Shown here: piece by piece, positions 35,501 through 48,349 of the stretch
Layout: each line of letters begins with the position of its first letter
Position numbering within the stretch: position 1 is the stretch's first letter
DNA from: Macquaria australasica
Taxonomy: Eukaryota > Chordata > Actinopteri > Centrarchiformes > Percichthyidae
Reading direction: 5' to 3'
Assembly: GCA_005408345.1 (NCBI GenBank)
Contig: SEMN01000489.1
Coordinates: 62,001-126,000, forward strand
Length of the DNA stretch: 64,000 nucleotides
Notes under the pieces: generated by a model
Database searches by the model: none
The model's input: the letters and a program-made list of their open reading frames with translations, nothing else
Told to the model about the DNA's origin: nothing
Program-made: the position numbers and the translations under genes

Positions 35501-35659
35501 TGAGGTCCGAATTTGTTTTGTGTGTCCCTGCTGTTCTGCCTGAATTTCATTTCATTTGACTGCATTGTATGACTACTGCAAACATCCATCACCATGAGGA
35601 TGACAGGCAACCAGCAGATAACCCCCTTTAAAACCACACTGTTACATTTTTACACTTTG

Positions 35660-36560
35660 CTTTACTCATGGATTACTGTAATCTCATCCGATCAGGAGCA
35701 CTTAATCAGCGGGAGTTTCAGACACTCCTGTCAGAAACTGATGCACAATACAGGGAGGTACTCTACCAGTCAGATGTGCACTGGCTTAGTCTTGGGACAG
35801 TTCTGCAGCGGTTCTATACTCTGGGATCTGAAATGGACGCTTTTTGAATGAACTGAGCAGCCCTGAGTGGCTGGCAGACCTCACTTTAATAGTTGATCTC
35901 ACTGACCATCTGAACATGTTGAACAAAAGCAACGAGGAAAAGATGCGTGAAGACATGACATCATTTCTTGGTAATCTTTGACTTTTGAGAAGCAAATCAG
36001 TGACGACAGTGCTGCACGAACGATCTTCAGTGTCCCAAAACTACAGTATGTGACTTTGCTCACATCAGTGATCACAGAATTTAACCAGCACGTTCAAGGT
36101 TTTGCTATCAGTGAGAAGGACATGAACTTGTTCTCAAAGCCTTTCTCTGCTGAGAAGGAGGGAGAACAGGAGGACGTGCAGTTGGAGCTTAATGAAATGC
36201 AATGTGATGATAGTCTCCACCTACAGCAGCTCCCACTGTCAGCTCTATAGGGGGTTTAGAAAAGTCAATTTTTTCTAAATAAGGCACCATGCCAAAAGGA
36301 TGCTCAGATCACTTGGCTCTACATATATATGTGAGCAAACATGGTCTCTTACTGTAGGACACTGAATAAGAGCGGACTGAGGTCCAAGATGGCTGCCAGT
36401 CACTTCTGTGATGTACTCTGAGTCTCCAATACAAGACTTCCACCTGAGCTGACAGACCCAGCATCACTGCTCACATTAGGAGTGAGGTTTACTGCTGAGT
36501 GAAACTGATTAGTGATAAAATCATCCTCCTGTGCTGCAGATTCATGTCAGTGTCTAGGAC
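35660..36560 (+). mobile_element. hAT-type transposase-derived element, copy 2
   Basis: The conceptual translation in broken frames contains SDQEHLISGSFR, WLADLTLIVDLTDHLNMLNK, EKQISDDSAARTIFSVPKLQ and ITEFNQHVQGFAISEKDMNL, resembling the C-terminal half of hAT-like transposases of the GTF2IRD2/ZBED type. The frame is broken at 'gctttttgaatgaactgag' (near 35838), where a segment present in copy 1 is deleted, and again near 35980. It is nearly identical to the inverted copy at 60965-61860, including the non-coding 3' part ('caagacttccacctgagctg'). Confidence 0.8.
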
Positions 36561-36974
36561 TTGAGTGCTAGTGAATGAAACTTACTCATTAAGATCACTG
36601 TTACAGAGAACATGCCCCATTATATTATTTCACATTTACTGTCTTCCATTTCCAAGAGCAATGTTATTGTACTGGGTCAGACACTGTGCATGCATGTTGT
36701 GGTTGCTGGGCTTATTTTGAGTGTGTAAATGAACATTGAGGGTGGCAGCTACTGTACTGCAGCTGGTTTGCTGCTCTCAGACATCCAAAGACGTCACTGA
36801 CTGACTTATAACCACACATCACAGAGTTTGGGTGGAACTATGGCTTACTTGGCAAAAATGCATTGGTAGTGTGTGCGTTGGCGAGTGTGCTCTCTAAAAA
36901 TGGCCCTTCAACCAGCTCTTTGAATTGTGACGTCACGTTCAAACCAGAACCAGCTGGCAGCGAAGGAAGGCCCA

Positions 36975-37090
36975 ACTTTATTTCACCGATTTATTTTCAG
37001 GGACAATGCACAGTGATCAACATCTCTGTAAATGTGCCAGTATGCTGTTGTCCCGAGGCCAGACGTTAAATTAGCCAGTAAAACAACAGT
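36975..37090. repeat. Probable LINE 3'-end-like repeat
   Basis: 'tttattttcagggacaatgc' followed by 'aacatctctgtaaatgtgcc' matches wording I know from dispersed fish repeats. No second copy is in this window, so the call rests on recall. Confidence 0.35.
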
Positions 37091-37382
37091 AAAACACACA
37101 CAACTTTGATGTCACACAATAAGATGAACAAAGGCTGTATTCCTTTAAAAGAAAAAAATAGTTAATTCACTGGATGTCTGACTTTAGTTATCAAACTGCT
37201 GCACTTTCCCAGAATGTCATCCAGCAACCTCCAGAGAGGGCTGTCAGTGTGCTTCTATTGACCTAAACATATTTAGCTAGCCAGCTGTAGTGAATAATAT
37301 CCTGACCTTTAAGTCAAAACATTTGATACCTTGTGCATTTACAGCATTTTGTTATAACAACTGAAACAAATTGGAGCTTTTT

Positions 37383-37599
37383 GACAAAACAATCCCAACT
37401 CAAGTTCCACTTACTAGCTTTTTTTCAGAGCTTTTAATCACACCACACGGTCCATATCAGAGCTATGGATGAAAACATAACTGAGCTCCCATGTCAACAG
37501 ATCCATCTCCATGACTGTGCACACTCTATCTGCTCATGAAGGTTGTGTGACATGGCTGAAAAAGCTAGTAAGGAGACCTTGAGTTGGGATTGTTTTGTC
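37383..37599. repeat. Palindromic MITE, 217 bp
   Basis: 'gacaaaacaatcccaactca' at 37383-37402 is the inverse complement of 'tgagttgggattgttttgtc' at 37580-37599. The pairing continues inward through 'ttactagctttttttcag' / 'ctgaaaaagctagtaa'. Half-copies of the same family lie at 5285-5385, 38041-38125, 56440-56525 and 57600-57650. Confidence 0.8.
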
Positions 37600-38040
37600 T
37601 TAAATCGGTCATGTTGTTCAGGTGGAAAAGTGTGGATCCAATCAGGATCAAGTATTTTCAGTGGCATGTTGCCACAGGGTCAATACCATTGTGTGTGTGT
37701 GTCCTAAGCAGATGAACTACAGCAGCAACTGCAACCTCCTGGCCCATGTTAGACTGTTTCACATAAAGGAATGCCCCACTGCTTTTATTGTGGGTGTTGT
37801 ACAAATCTTGAAACGTATCAATATTTACAGCAGTAAATACTTTTCAAATGCACCCAGTAGTGTCTGAGTAAAAGGCATTTTTCTGCTTCCAGTCAAGATC
37901 CTATTTAAGCTTTAAAGTTCATTCTTCATTGGAGTTAATTGTTTGACAGTTTGGGGGGGGGGGGGGGTGTAATCCCTGGCTCTGTTCAAATATGCTCTTT
38001 GGCTGATGATGATGATGATCTTTTCTCCATCCTCTGCCAG

Positions 38041-38125
38041 TTACTGTTAGATGTGGTCCATAGCACCATAGAAAGCTAGTAAGTGGATTTTGAGTTAAGA
38101 TTGTGTCAAATCATGATTCTTGTTC
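38041..38125. repeat. Half-copy of the 37383 MITE family
   Basis: 'aaagctagtaagtggatttt' then 'gagttaagattgtgtcaa', matching the right arm of the palindrome at 37383-37599. A poly-G run of 15 lies just upstream at 37953-37967. Confidence 0.6.
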
Positions 38126-38129
38126 CCTT

Positions 38130-39940
38130 GTGGAGTCTTTTCTGGTTGAACTCTGTTTAGCAGTCGGGTCTGTTTTAATGACATGTAATTTAATCTTGTA
38201 GAACTCTACAGTTTACCAGTGAGGTGAACTGATCCACAGCTGCACACCCAGGTCTTGACCAGGAATTAACCAGTGTCAGCAGCCTCGGATGAATGGGTCA
38301 AACACAGGTTGAACAGTTTAATCCTGTGTCAAACATGGGCTCTGTGTGTCAGTGTATCAGACTCTCTTATACAGTAGGCTCACAGGCCCTACTTATCAGT
38401 GTGTATTAGCAGCCCTTGTAGCTAGGAGAATGAATGGGGACTGTTTACAAGGCTGTCAGCCTGAGCTCCTTATCACGTCCGACTACTGAAAGGTTGCATT
38501 TCTGCATGTCTGACAAACTCACAACCACAATAGTCACTGCATGTACCATTTTAATACGTAATGACCACACAATGGCCTCTTTGTGTGCAGTTGTGAAAGA
38601 GCACCATCAACCATGCTTGCTATAACTAACATTAATCATTAATCATACTCAGGACTGAGGACATACATGTGTGTCCATCTAAAAAAAATCAGGTAGTCTG
38701 TCTATCTATGCTAGGTGAATATTCTTAAGAGAGCATTACATTAAAATGCACATGCATCACACATTTTAAATTAACTGTTACATGGTGGCGTTTTCTATAG
38801 TTTCCTACCTATGATGACCCATGTGGTATTTTTGTCTGCTCACATTTTACTGAGGAAAAATAAACAGAAGGAGGTAAAGCAGCATGACTGTCTATCATTG
38901 TTGATGTCTTCATCGATACCCCAGCTATTCTCAGCAAATGCTTGGTTTTGGTGAAAACACAAATTCAAAGTGTAATTCAGTGCATAACGTTAACTAACAA
39001 CAGCTCAGATGTTACCCATCTATGTGTGCTGCTGCCTGTTAGCTGAGACTCAAGCAGCTCAGTCCAGATAGAATAATTATTAACTTTATTTCATTAGCAC
39101 ATTTCATGCATACAATGCAACACAAAGTGCTTTACATAAAGACTCATAACATTTACAACAAAACAACGATGAATACAATAAAATAGGTTAAATTTGAATT
39201 ATGTGCTGGTCAACACAAGACTGTAGTTTTTCAAACACAGTATTGTCACAGAAGAAATCACAGAGCTGTTCAAAGTGTCAACGACCGGGCTCAAAGGAAG
39301 GACAAAATGCGGAGAGCACACTTTACACTTTACTAAAGTAAAATAAATGTATTTAAGAAAGCTGAATTAAATCTGCAGTCAGTGCATCGGTATTGTGTGT
39401 AGTGTGTGGATGTGTGTACATGTACAGGTGTAAGAAAACCAAAAATAAATCAACCAAACCAAGTAAGGAGAGAGCGACTTCCACTCTGTGGGCCACAGAG
39501 TGGACTTGGGTCACCACCTGCAGTGGCTATGGGACGGTACCATGGAAGCATAACATCAGTCCTGGATCACCGCAGTGGAAGTTGAGGGTTTCAGAGAGAC
39601 CCGGCCCGTATCAGACAAACCAAGCGCTGAGATTTGTTCCTTTTCTAATTGCTGGATGTCCTGTTGTAGTTTTGTGTAGTCCTGTTTGCAATTCACACAC
39701 ACTGCAATTGATGTAGTTGGTTACAAAATCCAAGTAAGGCTCTGATGAAGTCAGTTATAATGCTGAACAAAGGTCGTTATAGCACTTAAATATAATTTGT
39801 TTTTCAGAGTAAACCAGTATAAAACTGATACTTCAGGTAATAAACACTGAATCAGAATCGAAATTTAATTCAATTCTATTTTTTAAATTGATCTAATTGT
39901 GTTGGGGTTTTTTATTGCCACATTTTCTCCCATCTTGGAA

Positions 39941-39988
<48 letters not shown>

Positions 39989-42185
39989 AACTGTAATAAC
40001 AACAGCATAAATCTGAGCAATGGGCCTACATTTAAATGTGGGGACTTAAATTGGAGTGTCCCACCAACAAAGCCAGTGTGTTTGTACTGGGAGAGGAAAT
40101 GGTGAAACGTCTGGAAAGTGTGACTCATGATATTAAACTTAAAAATGCTTCAGAAGCTTTAGCCAAAGCTTACTTTGTATGTTATTTGTCTTTATCCTCC
40201 TTTATGTCTTCTGTTGTTCTCTCCAGCTCTTCATCCATCCCTCCTTTTACATGACTACATTTACCTTACAGCCTGCTAATTCTCTCACTCTGCCCCTTCA
40301 TACATCCATCCCAGCTCCCAGTCTGCATCTCCTCATGCAGCCCCAGTAAGCCAGCCTCAGCCCCCATCACAAAATGCCATTCACAAGCCTCTGTGCAATC
40401 ATACCAGGAATGTAAACCCAGCTAATAGACCATTTAAAGGACATGTAAGATTAGTTTTGCTCTGTGTTTGTTTGACTATGAATTCTGCACTTGCAAGGCC
40501 AGATTTACTAAGAAAATGGTGTTGCGCAAATGTGCTCTATGGTTTTAATTGAGTTTGCGGTTGGAATCTGTGTGTATCCAGCACCTGATTTACTAAGACA
40601 GCAGCTCATTACTCAGTCAGCTCCTGGAATGCGCCTGGTCCTGAACCTCCAGGACGCACACTGCGAGTGAGGGAGGACTTAGTAGGTACAGTTCAGAGGT
40701 GGGATTTCTATGAGATCACAAAGCTCTGAAAAGAAATCATGATGTAGTGATCTGGATTCCAAAATATTTACATTGGCCAACTCCACCTGAGAAAAATGGA
40801 TCAAAATAATACTATTGATAAAATAATCTTTAGCATTTATTAATTATACAATTATTAATACATCGGGAAGCAATAAATATGTTTGTGGGAAATGAAACTG
40901 AGTTGAAGCGTTTTATCACCGCTTCAGATATAATCTCTGTCCATACTACACGCCTGAAAGCGCGGAAAGGGTGACATGATAGGGACGTGACAAATCAGGG
41001 AAGGACACGTCGTGGCTGATAAGACCCAATCAGGGAGCAAACATGGCTGCCAGTCAATCTGCACACACCTTGAGGACCTAGCCATGGGTGCCATCAGGTC
41101 CAGGTGGATTAGTCCTTTTGAAGGAGTTGCACAGATTATTAGTGGACAGGGGTCCTGGGCCTTTTGTACCTCCTCCCCCGGGAAGTTTTTCTCAAAGCGT
41201 GCATAGAAGCAACAGTGTTCCATATGTCCAAGTCAGAGAGAGCAAATCTTCAAACATTTTACTGTAAGGTCATGCTCCTGAACCTAAAAGATGCTAATGT
41301 ATACTTGAACATCCAGTCCCTCACCCCCCTGAGTCACAGCAAAGCAAACCTTACAGAGTACCTGTAGAACACTGAGAGAATAGTTTAAGCTGACTAATCC
41401 ACCCAACAGTAAAAACTTGAAAAGAAGTAGCATACCTAGCAGTTGTAACTACTTGCAAGCCATAACAGTTTCAGCCTACATATCCTGTTGTACGAGATTA
41501 GCGTCTTGGTCACATGAGTTGGCTGCAGCAGCCAGATGTTAAGAGCTCTATTAACTGTACTATCTACCCAGTGGGTTCACTAACATGATCTGCTGCTATT
41601 GTCACCAGGCTATCAGAAACATTATCATTAGACAGGCAAAAAGAAATAATAGGAGTAAACCAGTGGGGACAGGCTTGACTTGACACTGTGACACAGTGTT
41701 TTGTTTGATTTCTGTTTTTGAGTTGTTCCAAAACAGAGGATGGGCTGAAAATGCTAAATCTCATATCAAGATGTCACTGAGTCATTTGTATTAATCGTGT
41801 GATTACATGATCAACAGCCATGTCTAGTGTCACTGAAGAAGGTGTGATGTTTAAATCATGTAATGAAATGTAAGAGTGCAGGGGAGTACGGTGGGTCTGC
41901 ATCCAGTCTAGTTGATGTCTTTATTATTCAGCCATGAGTGCAATAGCTGTTAGCCTGATGAAGTGCCTCCTAGCCCATAGTTTAGTTGCAGATTTTGCAT
42001 GTGAGCATATCTGACTTAAAATGACTCACAGACTCACAGGCTGACAGAGCAGCAGCTGTTATAGTGCATATAGATACATGGAGCCTCATTGCTGACATGC
42101 ATGTGCACAAACCACAGTACAACACATATACATAGAGTTCATGTGCACATACATGGAACAATTCTGTATTCATAATATCCATCTG
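38130..42185. other. Gene-free DNA with simple repeats
   Basis: No gene recognised. 39065-39190 resembles an inverted LINE 3' end ('ctttatttcattagcacatt', 'acaaagtgctttacataaag'). 39481-39503 is a perfect short palindrome (CCACTCTGTGG, centre G). 39944-39985 is a (GA)21 tract. Confidence 0.45.
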
Positions 42186-42189
42186 TATC

Positions 42190-42590
42190 CTTGGATCTGT
42201 ATCCTTAGAGGGTCGCGAGGGTCCTTAGAGGGAGCCGATCCCAGCTGACACTAGGTGGGATTGGTCTGGTCTTGGACTGGTTGCCTGTCAATCACAGGGC
42301 TGACAAATTGAGAGACAGACAAACATTCACACTATGGGCAATTTAGAATTGTCAATTAACCTAACCTAACCTAACCTAACCTAACCTAACCTAACCTAAC
42401 CTAACCTAACCTAACCTAACCTAACCTAACCTAACCTGCATGCATCCAACCTGTCTTTGGATCGTGGGAGGAAGCTGGAGTACCTGGAGAAAACCCACAC
42501 AGACACGGGGAGAACATGCAAACAGAAGGGCCCCAGCCGACCGGTGGGTTCGAAGAGGGCTAACCACTGCACCACCATGCCTCTGTATTC
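42190..42590 (+). repeat. Common fish dispersed repeat with internal (CCTAA)n expansion
   Basis: Blocks 'gatcccagctgacactaggt', 'gactggttgcctgtcaatca', 'agacagacaaacattcacac', 'gggcaatttagaattgtcaa', then about 16 pentamers of CCTAA at 42356-42437, then 'gtgggaggaagctggagtac' and 'acacggggagaacatgcaaa'. Short pieces of the same family are at 51240-51297 and, inverted, at 57395-57520. Usual copies, as I recall them, have only about two CCTAA units. Confidence 0.75.
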
Positions 42591-42995
42591 ATAGTAACGA
42601 AACATTAAAACAAAAAAGTAATGAACACCATGAACAGCTGATTGCACTGTGCAGCCCCATCAGCAGCATTATGCACAGCCAAAACACAGCTCAAGCAGTA
42701 GTATGCATGCCTTCCATTACCAGTCAGAATATTGATATTGGATCATTTTGATTATGTGCTAATAACAATCTTTTTGAAATTCAATGCCAAAGTCACTAAA
42801 TGATTTATTTATACAATGGTTATGCAGAGATCAGAGTTATCCATCCACCACCCTGAGCTCAACACCCTTGCCACTAAACATAGGCATTGGACCAAAAACA
42901 TGCGCTGCAAAAAATAAATGAATGAACAGTCGGCTCTTACAGCGTGTTGGTATGTTTTAGTATAGCAGTACTATAATGGTGGAGACCCACTGGAA

Positions 42996-44380
42996 GTGAA
43001 CCAATTGTACAGCAGCCCATCCACCACTGCTTGCTTGTTGCTGCGGGCGTTTCAGTGTTCGCAATCTGTAAATAAGCAACCTATAACTTTCTCCAACAAG
43101 TCACATGACTTTGTATCTGTGATCTTGGATGCAAAGGGCACACAGAAGAGAACTCGCAGAAACTACAAGAATGATCTTCTCCTGCACAGACATTTATCCA
43201 CAGCAGGTAAAAGAATACACTTCCTGGTCACCACATCACATTTTCTTTGTTAGTGTAATTAGTAAATCATTGTGGAGCTAACAAAAGCAAACATTTTAAA
43301 TATATTATTTGGTATTAATAACATTCAAATGCTGTGAATATTTTCCAGGTTTTCATCATTCGTGTTCTTTCCATTGCCTGTTATTTTGTTCAGGTGAGTT
43401 TCCATCTGCCCTCGACAGGCTGAATCAGGACTTCAGTCAGTCCTCATCACTGCACCTTAAGGCTGTCCAACTGACAGTTACTGGTCATACAGCCTTAATG
43501 AAACATATGCTGTTTGTTAGTACACAGCACAACATCTACAAGGGGTGTGTGTATGTGCATGTGTGCCAATGTAGTGTGTCGGAAAATGGCTTAAAGTGCA
43601 TTAAGAGGCTAAACCAAACGATTATGACATTTAAGTCCAAACACAAGACCATTTGTAAAGGAGGAGAAAAGAGGCAGATGGAAACAGGCACGAATTCAGT
43701 TAGATGAGGTTCAACCCCTGGTTTCAGGGTCACCAAACCAGCTCACTCAAACAACAACTGCCTGGTTGTTTGTGTGGACAGCTGTCCCACAATGACTGTG
43801 TTCCTTCACAATGAATTGCAAACAAAATAACTTGACCTGTCATTGGCTCAATCACGACTGGTGAATTCTTAATGTTACAGTCACTAACGTTTTACTGGCT
43901 TTTTGTACAAAATGACCATGATTTATGAGCGAGGGCTTGTGAGTTTTAGTATTAGTTTCTAGTCACTCCTTTGGTTCTGTAATGGCTACTGAGCCAGCCC
44001 TGTTTTTGTGTTTAATGTTCTAATCTCCAAGGCTCCTTGAACTACCCATGGTGTACCATGCAGCCTTGTTTTTCCATAACTCAAGTGAGCCTCAGTGCAG
44101 CATTTGGACAACATGTGGAGACAGATGCATGTATAATGTCAACATTATAGTGTATGTTGGGCAGGTAAGGAGCCTATGATATACCTTATGGAAGCTATAT
44201 AAGCTAATTTGTTTGTTGATGCAGCATTGCAAACCTCAGCTTGTCACAGTATTGTACACAGGTACAGACATTCATGTTCCCCTCAGGATGAACTGTACTT
44301 TGTGTTTAGTGCTATCACAAATGTTAGCATCTTAACACACTAAACTAAGATGGTGAATATGGTAAACATTATACCTGCTA
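42996..44380. other. Gene-free DNA; one weak exon-like stretch
   Basis: About 43100-43207 has an open frame (SVILDAKGTQKRTRRNYKND) ending in a donor-like CAGCAG/GTAAAA. I recognise no family and no continuing exon, so it is not called a gene. Confidence 0.3.
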
Positions 44381-44385
44381 AACAT

Positions 44386-44870
44386 CAAGTCAAGTCAAGT
44401 CAAGTTTATTTATAAAGCACATTTAAAAACAACAGCAGTTGACCAAAGTGGTGTACAATCAAAGTAGCAAGAACCATAAAACACAATAAAGACACAAGTA
44501 CAAAATACAATAAAATAAATAAATAAAAATTAGAAGAGCAACTCTCATACTAAATTAAAAGCCAAGGAATAAAAATGTGTTTTAAGACGAGATTTAAAAA
44601 CAGGCAATGTAGGGGCCAGCCTGACATGCAGAGGCAACTCGTTTCAAAGTTTGGGGGCTACAACTGTAAAAGCCCGATCTCCCCTGTGCTTCAACCTTGA
44701 TCTTGGCACAACCAGAAGGAGTTGGTCAGCGGACCTGAGTGACCTTGATGGGATCATGTGAGTGCAGAAGGTCAGAGAGATAGGTTGGAGCTAGCCCATT
44801 TAATGATTTATAGGCAAACAATAAAATCTTAAAATCAAAGCATATTAGCATTGTCATTGTGAGCATTATA
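44386..44870. repeat. Dispersed repeat starting with (CAAGT)n
   Basis: A (TCAAG)n run at about 44387-44406 leads into 'tttatttataaagcacattt', 'ccaaagtggtgtacaatcaa' and later 'gcaactcgtttcaaagtttg', 'gggatcatgtgagtgcagaa' and 'cccatttaatgatttatagg'. It reads like a LINE 3' region in inverted orientation with its short terminal repeat at the left; the family is unassigned. Confidence 0.6.
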
Positions 44871-45285
44871 TGTATGCATTTAGCTCAAATCAATACCGCT
44901 AGCATGGCTATGCACTCTTACACTGCCATGGAGGTGTAGTGAGAGCATCATGTTAGCAGAGCAGCAGCAGTGGCTTCACTTCTCCATCCGCATCTACACA
45001 GGATGCGTTCAGGCACAGTATTGAGTGTAGGTCATTTGCAGCTTGGCAGCGCTGAGAGCCCAACACTCAATCACTGGCAGAGGCACACGCACATTGAACT
45101 CCCCACAAAATACCATTTATGTTAACCCTGAGCCCCCCCTTAGTTATGCTGCTATAGGCCTAGACTGCCGGGGGACTTCCTATGATGCACTGAGCTCCTC
45201 TCTCCTCCTCTCCCTCTCCATCTGTACGCCCTCATATCCCATCAATGCTTGTTATTAATTCAACTTCTTCCTGTAGTTGTGTGCT

Positions 45286-45292
<7 letters not shown>

Positions 45293-45325
<33 letters not shown>
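45293..45325. repeat. (CT)n microsatellite
   Basis: CT dinucleotide repeat of about 33 bp within a wider pyrimidine-rich region. Confidence 0.9.
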
Positions 45326-45327
<2 letters not shown>

Positions 45328-45504
45328 CTTCTGTTGCTTTCTGCAGGTATTTCTGCCTCCGGAGCTGTAGAGTCTGGATCTATGGTTGCTGCCGCCTGCT
45401 GCCCCCGCCTCTGCACCCGCTGCTGCTATTGCTGTTGTTGCTCTTGTTATTAGTATTGCTATTATAATGTTGCTCTTAGTGTTGTTTCTGTTGGTGTTAA
45501 CATC

Positions 45505-45850
45505 AATGCCATTACCATAGCTATTGCCTTACATCCCTATGTGGAACTGTATTGTGCTGCTGTGTGTTCTCTTTCCTCCTGCTCTCTCTCTCCCGCTCCC
45601 CCCCTCCCCCTTCAACCCAACCGGTCGAGGCAGATGACCGCCCACCTTGAGCCTGGTTCTGCTCAAGGTTTCTACCTGTTAAAAGGGAGTTTTTCCTTGC
45701 CACTGTGGCATAGTGCTTGCTCATGGTGGGAACTGTTGGGTCTCTGTAAATATAAAGAGTCGGTCTAGACTTGCTCTATTCGAAAAAGTGCCCTGAGATA
45801 ACTTTGTTATGATATGGCGCTATATAAATAAAACTGAATTGAATTGAATT
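45505..45850 (+). mobile_element. Retroelement 3' tail (GTTAAAAGGGAGTTTTTCCT type), copy 1
   Basis: 'gcctggttctgctcaaggtt', 'aaaagggagtttttccttgc', 'gggtctctgtaaatataaag', 'gatatggcgctatataaata' ending in (GAATT)n at 45835-45850. The short terminal tandem is typical of a LINE or LINE-dependent SINE 3' end. A second copy is at 63703-64000. Confidence 0.75.
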
Positions 45851-46739
45851 TTTTTCATCTACTGCAGACAGATGTGTGCATCAAAACACAGAACTGTGAT
45901 CTCTCAGCATTGGCTGATAGTGTTTGTCAAGTTTTTGCCACTGTTGTTTCCCTGTTGATATGTGTTTCCCCTTACCATATCCTGCACCCAAGCTTATCCC
46001 TAACCCCAACCAGTTATCTCTGCTATGCCTCACCACAACCTAACCTAAACCCTAACCCCAACCATGGAGGGGGGTGTTACGGGAAACATCATGTTCTGCG
46101 TGAAGACGTTGTAAAAGGCTCAGTTATCTTCTCCTTTTCAGTGACACACATCAAGAAAAGACATCTCCACCGCAACCCCTGCTCTCTACCACAGAGAATG
46201 AAACTATGTAAATAAGGTGCGTACCTTCCCACTGTTGTTCGTATTACAAAGTCAATGAAACCATTTAAACACAGTTACTGGGGGGAATACAATCAAAGCA
46301 CAATACGGTTGATCAAGTATGACTCACCTCTCAGTGGGACAAGTCTTACGCTGAACTATAAATCTAAGCCTATGCTGCAGGTATACGATGGGACTCCTGT
46401 TAATCCCTTCAAGTATAAATCCAGTTTTAGGGTCAGTAAGGAGTAGATGTTGTTGTAGTTTTTTTTCCCTGGGGCACCCAGCTGAAGAGTAGCTTCGAAG
46501 GTTATTTTCTGTCAGGCTCTCAGTTCTATGCTTCCTCTTCTAAGCTAGGGTAATGTGGGTTTGACAGCAAACAACTGTGTTTGCTCAATGAGTTTCCTTT
46601 CAGGGGCCTGTTGGAATTATTGGAATTACAATAATTGTGTGGCTTAGAAACTCAGTTTGCAGGTTTGGTCCCCCACTTCCTGTTTTCCCCACTTACATTC
46701 CCATTCACAACAACACATTGAATCAGCGTTGAGTAATGA

Positions 46740-47195
46740 GAGCATTGTACCGGACTGTCATGGTAAAGAGGGAGCTGAGCCTGAAGGCCAGTCGATCTGT
46801 GTTCCAGGCCTCACCTATGGTCATGAGCTTTGGGTAATGACGAAGGATTGATACAAGTGTCCAAAATGAGTTTCATTTACAGGGTGGCTGGACTCAGCCT
46901 TAAAGACAGGGTGAAGAGCTCAGACATGCCCAAGGAGTTTGAGTAGATCTGCTGCTCCTTCACACCAACAGGAGTCAGTTGAGGTAGTTTGGGTATCTGA
47001 TGCCTCCTGGACGCCTCCCTGTGGAGGTTCTCCAGGCATGTCCAACTGTGAGGAGACGCTGGCAGACCCAGAACACCCTGGAGGGATTGTATATTCCATC
47101 TGGCTTGGGAACATCTTTCAATCCCCAGGAAGTGCTGAAAGCAAAGAGGGAAAGAAGGTCTGGGCTACCTTGATTGACCCAGCCTCAGATTAGTT
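46740..47195 (+). mobile_element. Degenerate non-LTR retrotransposon RT C-terminal fragment
   Basis: Broken frames read VPGLTYGHELWVMTKD, then YRVAGLSLKDRVKSS, a stop-containing stretch around LRRPRTPWRD-like sequence, and KEGLGYLD-like residues, in the order found at the C-terminus of a widespread fish LINE protein (YGHELWVMT... RVRSS... WERLGIP... REVWASLL). It contains several stops and is dead. Confidence 0.75.
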
Positions 47196-47199
47196 GTAG

Positions 47200-47900
47200 A
47201 GAATGGGCTAATGTATACAGCTTACACTTGTATGTTGTCATGTGTCTGGAATTTATTAATCTGACTAATTCAGTACTTGTTAGTACAACTTGTTAAATCC
47301 ACATGTGCATTTATTTGTATTTTGGGTACTTTAGCTGGCACTTTAGCATATCTGTGTACTTTTTACCTGTTCAGTGACAGGCTTTGTCAGCAATCCACTG
47401 GTGACATGAAATGTCTACAAGGTGTAGAAAAGTTTCAAGTAAGGCTCCTCTTCCATATCAATGTTTAAGATAGATTTCCCTGTCTCACATAACAAAATTC
47501 CTTTTCCTCCTCCTTACATCTCTTGTCTTCCTCCTCGTCCTCCATTCCTCCACCCTCCTCTTGGCCTGCTGGCCTCTGTGTTTGAAACAACAAAGACTTT
47601 GACACATACTTAAACTGCATTCCAAACACTGGATGCTTTTATGGAGGTTCTAAAACAAACACCCTCCCAGCCCAGAAGTACGTATTCCATTTGCTTTGTT
47701 GTTTCCTATTAATACAGCAATTACAGTTCATTATTAATGTTCCTCATTATGAAGCAGCCTGTTAGTGTGAATATGGTGTGCACACAAGAAGCCAATGAGC
47801 TCACACTGTTAAACAGGATGATATAATTCATGAGCTCCTCATGGTCCATGATTTTTTGAATGTCCAACTGTTTACGTGTTTGACTGTAGCCTTACTTTTC
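47200..47900. other. Gene-free DNA, no feature seen
   Basis: No recognised gene or repeat apart from a CT/TCC-rich stretch at about 47500-47570. Confidence 0.35.
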
Positions 47901-47904
47901 TGCA

Positions 47905-48345
47905 GTGGTGGAAGAAGTATCCCTATCTTTTACTTAAGAAAAAGTAGCAATTACACACTGTAAAAATACTGCATTACATTCAAAATTAAATATGAGTAAA
48001 TGTACAGACACATTATCAACAAAACATGATTAAACCATCAAATGCACATGCAGCAGAATGGGCCCTTTTTAAACAAAAAAGATTAATGCTGTAGTTTGCA
48101 AGGTGGAGATGATTTTAACTACTTTATACACTGCTGAGTACTTCAACCCATAATGTTGCATCAAACCATCTTAATCAGTTTAAGACAATAACTGTCAGAT
48201 AAATGTAGTAAAGTACAATATTTCCTTCTGAAATGTAGTGGAAGAGAAGTATAGTTTATCATCAGATGGAGAGTCAAGTATAGAACCTCCAAACTGTACA
48301 ATGGTATTGTAAGTCCAGTACTTGTGCAGTTTGTTACTGTCCACC
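47905..48345. repeat. Dispersed repeat, AAGTAAAAGTACTTGAGTAAA type
   Basis: 'agtggtggaagaagtatccc' near 47905, 'aaaatactgcattacattca', 'agtactgagt'-like and 'aaatgtagtggaagagaagt' blocks match the copies at 26010-26440 and 62040-62330. Confidence 0.65.
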
Positions 48346-48349
48346 ACAT

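Noticed and set aside
39393..39716. 107-codon open frame
   Set aside because: Crosses repeat-like DNA with a short palindrome; composition and residues do not suggest a protein.
42356..42437. Interstitial telomere
   Set aside because: The unit is 5 bp (CCTAA), not the vertebrate CCCTAA, and it is embedded within a known dispersed repeat.
43100..43210. Exon-like segment ending in a donor-like site
   Set aside because: No recognised family, no matching second exon in frame and no start; chance cannot be excluded.
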